Shown one piece after another: positions 29,748 through 64,000 of a DNA stretch of 64,000 bases; within the stretch, counting starts at the first letter, position 1, and each line of letters starts with the position of its first letter. The stretch comes from Ciona savignyi (lineage: Eukaryota; Chordata; Ascidiacea; Phlebobranchia; Cionidae): the NCBI GenBank assembly GCA_000149265.1, contig CH003288.1, positions 73,617 through 137,616 on the forward strand, read 5' to 3'. The notes beneath the pieces were generated by a model. It saw only the letters and a list, made by a program, of their open reading frames with translations, was not told the origin of the DNA and made no database searches. The translations under genes were made by a program, and so were the position numbers.

Positions 29748-32147
29748 ATGGCTTCGAAAGCCGGGCCGGTTGGTGGCGCTGCCACTTTAAGTTCATTCCG
29801 AGTACAAAAGGCTTTCAGCATCAATTTTCGCGAGAACAAGCGTCTTTTGACGGAGATAAAACTCATCGAGAACGACCATATAAGGAGCATACGTCAGGTG
29901 AAGCAAGATATCAAGGTGACGAGAATTTGGTTGGATCACATTAGAGAATCCACCGGTTATAGCCAACACGGTTTGAGGCCAGATTCCGGGACCGAGAATC
30001 AAGGGAATAGCGCCCGGAAACGAGGAAAGAAAACCCCGCAACAAAGAAGCAAAACAACCGATCCTACCAAGGTTTGATAATGGCTTTGTTTGAAATGTTT
30101 TTTCAGGATTTTTTGCTTTTTTTCCTTAATAATTTGCACTTGTTGAATTGCCACATAGAATGTACAGCATAACGGCAGAGGTGAAAGCGTATGAAAACTG
30201 TAAATATTTCACTAAGTTTCGAACCTATGACTAGGAACGTTTTTGTACAAAGTCGGTATGTAACGTTAACTATATTCGGTCCAATCCTGATAATATGAGA
30301 TATAATAGATTTGGTTGGACAGCGCATGCTGCGACCATATTCGAAGATGTTTCTTCAAATTTACATATTTTTCCTAATTTTATGGTAAAGTGATTGATTT
30401 TGTACCAGATTCACAATGACGTCATAATCCGACACGAGATTAGCGAAGACGAAGATGATGACGTCACAAAGCATTCGGAAAAAGATCAAATCGCGCATGT
30501 TCATTTCTCGTCGACAGACCAACCCAATGAGAAGTAAGGAGAAAATATCTTTAACAAGACTAAAATATGAAATAAAGGGTTATCGGTTCAAAACTTAGCG
30601 TCGTGGTATATACCTATGTGCTCAATATAAAATAAACTTATGGGGTAGTAAGGTAGGCAGGTGCTTGTTTAATAACCCATGTAAAAAATGTTAGTATTCT
30701 TGGGTATCATTATAACACTGCATGCCTTTAGTCGAGTGATAAACATACTTCGTGTTACTATGACAAATCTATTCTTCTGGTCGGAAATAAATAACTCAGT
30801 ACTTGGTCTTCATCACCTTTTTTACCAGTCCAAGTTTCGAACCCATATTGGGCTCGTCGTTGAGACCGTTTTTGTATAGAAATAAGTTTGTGTATCGGTC
30901 ACGTTAACTATTCGACCACATTTTCTTCCAGAGCAATGCGCCCTTCAACCATTGCGACGACTGGTGCCAAAATAGCCACCAGTGGCGCTAGAAGTCAGAT
31001 AAAGAGCCAGCCAGCCGAGGTACCAAGCAACGTCATGTAAGTCCCCCTATGACGACGTTATGAGTTATAATCAAGATTGACGTCATGATAAAAGTGTGTT
31101 TATCTGTGTGGTTTCATTGTAAAAGTTGTACTATATAGCGACATTTTAAAAGACTTTTAATAACATTCTTACATAGGATAGAATATTCTTTTTTATCCCC
31201 GTGATGGGAAAACGCAAGGGGCGTTAACACACGGGCAATCGTCAGATTAAATCGCGTTCACCGTTTGATTACAAAGCTATATCGTAGGGTATCGTAGGGT
31301 TTGGAGAAAATATATTTCTACTCGCCACAGGAACCAGTATGTTATAAATAATATGTTAACGTTCCAGCCAGGAAAGAGAAACCGAGAATAAAGATGCAGA
31401 CGTTGAAGACAACGACACAGGTAGGATTTCCCGCCATTTAATTCCTGCTTGGTGTATTCCGCCATGCGATTTAAATGACAGTTTAGGATATTTATGTTTA
31501 TCCCCCGTGAATGGGAAAACCAAGGGGGTTAACACATGGGCAATCGTCAGATCCCCTCGCGCCCACCATTGGGTTACCGTAGCTATTGCAGTGTGTTGTA
31601 TTTGATAGACACGTTCCTTCAATTCGGTAGAACCCATTAATCCTCTGGGTCCAGTCAATGTCTGTAAAGTGCCTTGCCCAAGGACACAAACGACTAGCTA
31701 GCGATCAGTTTCGTACCTGCAACCTTTCGACTGAAAGGTGACGCACTTAACCACTAGACTAACGGGCCGGACTAACTCGCCTAAGTGTCATAAAGGCGAT
31801 AAGCTTGTTATAATTTTCGTTTTATTTTGGGAAATTTGTGTCGCACTACTATAGACTACTTCAAATTATCACTGAGCCATTTTACCCCGCCAGGCAATAG
31901 AAAACAACGGGGTCATAGCGCCACCAGCCGGGGAAGCCAAGCGTCATTGACGACCTACCAGAGGAGGCGTCGTTTGCATGACATGATGGTGCGAAAGCGG
32001 AACCCACTTGAAATTAAGAAGGAAATGAATTGTAAGGAAGGCGAACGCGTTGAAACGAAAGTTCGAGGATATTTATCGGGTTTGGCGGAGCGAATGAAGA
32101 TCGACCTCCCGCCACTGATAGCATGGGGAGACGATATCGAAGCATAG
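29748..32147 (+). CDS. Unrecognised basic, partly coiled-coil protein
   Basis: Five exons with GT-AG borders and matching phases: 29748-30071, 30409-30533, 30932-31036, 31368-31420 and 31894-32147; 861 nt, 286 aa. The first exon holds an amphipathic helix region (INFRENKRLLTEIKLIENDH, then IRSIRQVKQDIKVTRIWLDH), followed by a Lys/Arg-rich stretch. The second is acidic (ISEDEDDD), and the middle is low complexity. The last exon is basic, ending VRGYLSGLAERMKIDLPPLI and AWGDD. There is no signal peptide or TM. The helical N-terminal part weakly recalls small CCDC190-type proteins, but I cannot claim this. Its start is the first ATG after a long AT-rich leader. HAUS4 is divergent to it, with only mobile elements between. 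Confidence 0.82.
30206..30262 (-). mobile_element. Fragment of a second tRNA-derived SINE family
   Basis: TTTCGAACCTATGACTAGGA, then TTTTTGTACAAAGTCGGTAT and AACGTTAACTAT, match the copy at 30775-30925, with more divergence. Confidence 0.5.
30775..30925 (-). mobile_element. Second tRNA-derived SINE family, copy next to an exon
   Basis: On the minus strand: GGTCGAATAGTTAACGTGAC (box-A-like), and GGGTTCGAAACTTGG (box-B-like). It ends about 6 bases before the polypyrimidine tract of exon 30932-31036, so it forms the upstream part of that acceptor region. Confidence 0.6.
31176..31280 (-). mobile_element. Truncated SINE in an intron
   Basis: ATCCCCGTGATGGGAAAACG, AAGGGGCGTTAACACACGGG and CAATCGTCAGATTAAATCGC match the SINE tail side. 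It lies between exons 31036 and 31368. Confidence 0.75.
31486..31773 (-). mobile_element. Full-length tRNA-derived SINE in an intron
   Basis: It has a complete head (CCACTAGACTAACGGGCCGG at the right end) and a complete body, but only one GGATA at the left end. It occupies most of the intron between 31420 and 31894. Confidence 0.87.
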
Positions 32148-34278
32148 CGGAATTAAAGTTTAAATTTATATTTTGATATTCATTTTTTTACCTTGTTGTG
32201 CCAATATTACAAAGTAAATAGGCTATATTAGGCAAATTACGGGAGAGTTTCAAGCAATGGCGAATGATTAATTACTTTTCATGGACTTAAGATACTGTGA
32301 TCAAACATTTTACACATTTTATACGTAAAATTCCTACAATAAATTCTGGAAAAAAAACTGTACAACCAAAGCTGTCTTACTTGTAGTAAAAACTTTGAAC
32401 AAACACGGAAAACAAGGCAAAAGACATTTTATTTAGTTCATTGGCCGTGTTATATGTCATATGGATAGGATAGGATAGGATATTCATCTTTATCCCCGTG
32501 AATGCAAAAACCAAGGGGGTTAACACACGGGCAATCGTCAGATCACCTCGCGCCAATCGTCCGGTTACCGGAGCTATTGCAGTGTGTTGCATATGATAGA
32601 CACGTTCCTTCAATTTGGTAGAACCCATTAATTTGCTGGGTTCAAATATGAGAGTTTAAATATCGTTGTTTTCTATGAAAAATTAAAAAGGGGCGGGAAA
32701 ATCGTCACAATACAATAAATACGACGACAAATAATAAAAGCAAAATGGCCGAAACAGGCGTGCTGGTAAATTTGTAGTTTTTAAAAAACTGTACTGTTTA
32801 TTTGACCAACACAAATGGATTGTAATTACATCATCATCTTGGCAGAAAATAAATCAAGGTAATTAGGTATCCATAGTAATATCGTTGACTAACATATACA
32901 TCACTTGTAGAAAAGCCTTAAATTAATACAGTGTTAGAAATGTATGAATCAATACAGTGTTAGAAATGTATAAAGTGTTAAGATTATTTTTGACTGTTTT
33001 TTTCAATTAAAATTTGTTTGGTTAATCATTTTTTTAAATATTGTGTTTAAATGAAATTGTATAAATATTGTTTTTTTTTATTTGTCAGTTGTGTTTAATT
33101 ATACAAAATAAGTTTACTTTCGTGTACACTGAAGCGTTTTCTGCAGGATTGACCAATTGCTTAAACCCAGTGGCTTTGGGAGTTCCACAAAGTTATTAAA
33201 ATCCTCATTGTGTTAAAATAACTAACTATAGGCACAAGGTAATCTAATTTACAAAATGTGGCAGCTGTTTTCCATATCTGGAATATAGCTTATATATTAT
33301 GCATGGATATCTATTCCACACTTATATCCTTATATTTCTATCTTACTGTTTGTTTACAGTCTTTTTTTATTTTTGCTACTGTTCTGTATTTAGTTGGTTT
33401 CTTCCTAAATTATTTTGTTGTGTTGATAGTTGATAATACAATAGAAAAATGATCCATATGAAAAAATGATAGTCATAAAGCAAGTGACGAATGATTTTAT
33501 TTGAGCAAGTTAAAACTATGATGTCATAACTGTGGTTAAGTGCCACTTTGTATATACAGAATTGCATATGTTCATTATTTCCGCAATTTTAATCTGCAGA
33601 AACAATCGTATAATCTCTATACATTACGGAGATTAAAATTAGTGGAATGCAAAAATTGAAGCAAGTTTCAGTAACAATTCATATTCTTAAATAACAATTG
33701 GAAAATTATGAAGTACAAGGATTGAAAAATCACGGATTTCATTTTTTGGTGTAATACAAGAAAATTAAGTTTAGGAGAAAAATACTTAAAAAGGCTGAAT
33801 TAATAAATTTACAAAACAAGCAACTTGAGTACAGGCTGCATTACATTGGGAAATCATTGAATCACTAGTTGTTATTGCGCAGTGAACACATGGGACAGAA
33901 AATATAGATGTTGGACTTCCTTATCTGCGATGCAAAACTACATTCAGATTTCTACAACTATTTGCATTTAATATCACAGATTATACATCATTTTCCGGCA
34001 CCATTTTCAGCCCCATGTGCAAACTGCGTTGATATGAATGTTGACTTTGGACAGTTATGTTGGTTAATAAGTATATGCTAATGTTAGTTAACAAGACATA
34101 ACATAAACAGCACTACAGCCCCTAAAATCTCCAGGACCACAATAAACCTGTCTAAAGTAGGAAAAATTCAGTCAAACCACGAAAACTATTCAGTGGTCGA
34201 AGCTCGTGTAAAATTGGAATGCAGTTAAAAAAGGAATGGAGATGGTTCCTACAGGTTTAGACAGGTTCCACATAAAGT
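32148..34278. other. Convergent intergenic region
   Basis: It lies between the stop of the plus-strand gene and the far stop of the minus-strand phosphatase gene. It holds a truncated SINE at 32463-32643 with a GGATA tail, and AT-rich sequence. No exon is supported. A TTTATT (minus-strand AATAAA) near 33491 could serve the distal phosphatase tail. Confidence 0.6.
32463..32643 (-). mobile_element. SINE, truncated at its tRNA-like head
   Basis: Starts with ATAGGATAGGATAGGATATT and runs through the body to CCATTAATTTGCTGGGTTC; the tRNA-like head is absent. Confidence 0.85.
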
Positions 34279-62766
<28,488 letters not shown>

Positions 62767-64000
62767 CTGGGCAAGAATAATGTATAATGACTGTCTTAAA
62801 AAACTGCCTTGAAAGTCATTGACAAAGGCATCTTTACTCAAAGATCTTACATCTTCACCAAGGTGCTTATTTTCTTTGATCACTAAGACTAATGGGTGCT
62901 ATTTCATATTGAACAATTCGGACACTAAATTCTTACTACTGAACTTAAATGCCACAAGAGGCATTTTGGCTAACCTGATTGGTGCAATCGACTCGCAAAA
63001 GTAGTGATAAACGACATCAACACAACCAAACTGGGTCATAAAACCACATTGATTTGTTGATTAACCTTAAACCTAAAATAACTTAGTTTTACATGAAAAA
63101 AGCTGCACACTTTGATTTACTCCTAAAACATAGAAGATTAAGATACCAGTAGTGTTAGCAAATAGCAATGCAATAAGGAATGTGGTCTATGGCGGCACGA
63201 GACCAGGCATGTAGACCATAGAATGACAGTTATTCCATCAAGCAGTGTTGGGAAAATCTTCTTCTGGGAATGACTGAGACCACAACTTTGGAATTATATT
63301 TGTCAGTTTCACCGTTTGTATGAGGCTAAAATTATTTTCTTCATCAAAATCAGCAATCTGCTGCATTGCCATGTAAACAAGCTAGCAATATAGCAGACTT
63401 TTGCTAATTCTTAGAGTCCGTTTGCAGTTTATATTTCTTGGGTTACCACTAGAACGAACATGGATTTTGTAATATAGTAAACTTAACTAATCCACGATCC
63501 AATACCAATAATTGCATTCATAAAACTATTTTAAAGCAATATGGTTGAAAATTAGCTAAAAATAAAGATAATGAAAAAAGTTTTCTTATGAATAAGAGAT
63601 TGTTTAATTAAATGGACTGGCATTTTCCCATCAAGTAAGACCATTCGGTGCTTTATTAAAAAGATAAAGGTTAAAATTAAAAGTAAATACATATCGGTTT
63701 AAAATGATTTTACGAACGACTAAGTTAATGCCTATCAGTAAAATTGAAGACATTTCCACGACGTACAATCACAGATGGGTGTACAGCCCATGTGTCAACC
63801 ATACTTTTAAGCGGAATTAAAATAAATATGATGATGGTTATTGCCCACTAATCTAATATATGTATTATTATTTCAATGTTCAACTACAAAAGGTCTTCCC
63901 ACCTTCTCACCCCACCAAGACACAGGATATTATACCGCATAAGCATAATGGATTTTAATAAATTGTTATCGAAAAATACCACAATAATTCGGTTTTGAAC
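62767..64000. other. Right edge: probable phosphatase intron, no exon seen
   Basis: No FN3 or signal-peptide exon is recognisable. The short ORFs here, such as 62819-63004, lack a family signature. The 5' part of the phosphatase gene should lie to the right. Confidence 0.55.

Noticed and set aside
30409..30533. Two TGACGTCA sites as CREs
   Set aside because: They fall in coding sequence (NDV and DDV codons) of a well-phased exon; coincidence is likely.

Overview
The window is animal genomic DNA, most likely from a solitary tunicate of the Ciona type (inference). It is AT-rich, with GT-AG introns that are often short, many tRNA-derived SINEs ending in (GGATA)n, hAT-type MITEs, a BEL/Pao retroelement, and chordate-style genes (HAUS4, an adhesion GPCR, an R3-type receptor tyrosine phosphatase). 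I joined exons by hand from splice sites, reading-frame phase and domain continuity. There is no RNA support.

Layout. (1) 1-1915 is one copy of a segmental duplication whose second copy lies at 12345-17145. Bases 1-27 match the last codons of the receptor gene at 4904-12371, so another copy of that gene probably ends just left of the window. (2) 4904-12371 (+) encodes an adhesion-GPCR-like protein of about 913 aa: signal peptide, fibronectin-III modules, Cys-rich module, GAIN domain, GPS, and then a shortened transmembrane region. (3) 12605-16433 is a BEL/Pao LTR element with nearly identical LTRs, an internally deleted pol and several frame breaks; it sits in the second duplication copy. (4) 18129-25247 (-) is a complete eight-exon HAUS4 (augmin subunit) gene. 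Its introns hold a 109-bp tandem repeat, a hAT element, a 201-bp MITE and SINEs. (5) 26301-29112 is a short non-autonomous LTR element with about 900-bp LTRs. (6) 29748-32147 (+) is a five-exon gene for an unrecognised basic, partly coiled-coil protein of 286 aa. (7) 34279-62766 (-) is a very large R3-type receptor protein tyrosine phosphatase: about 18 FN3 units, one TM, one catalytic domain, and two alternative C-terminal tails. Its 5' end lies beyond the right edge.

The most notable points are these. The adhesion receptor lacks recognisable TM4-TM5 and has lost two of the four GPS cysteines. An FN3 exon of that receptor closely resembles one in the phosphatase gene, which suggests exon transfer or shared origin. 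The phosphatase gene has two one-base frame breaks and one in-frame TGA inside otherwise well-formed exons. It also carries a recent three-exon tandem duplication, a choice of two acidic tails, and a minisatellite that multiplies a 5' splice-site sequence. I found no rRNA or functional tRNA gene, no CRISPR array, and no evidence of a wholly new system.
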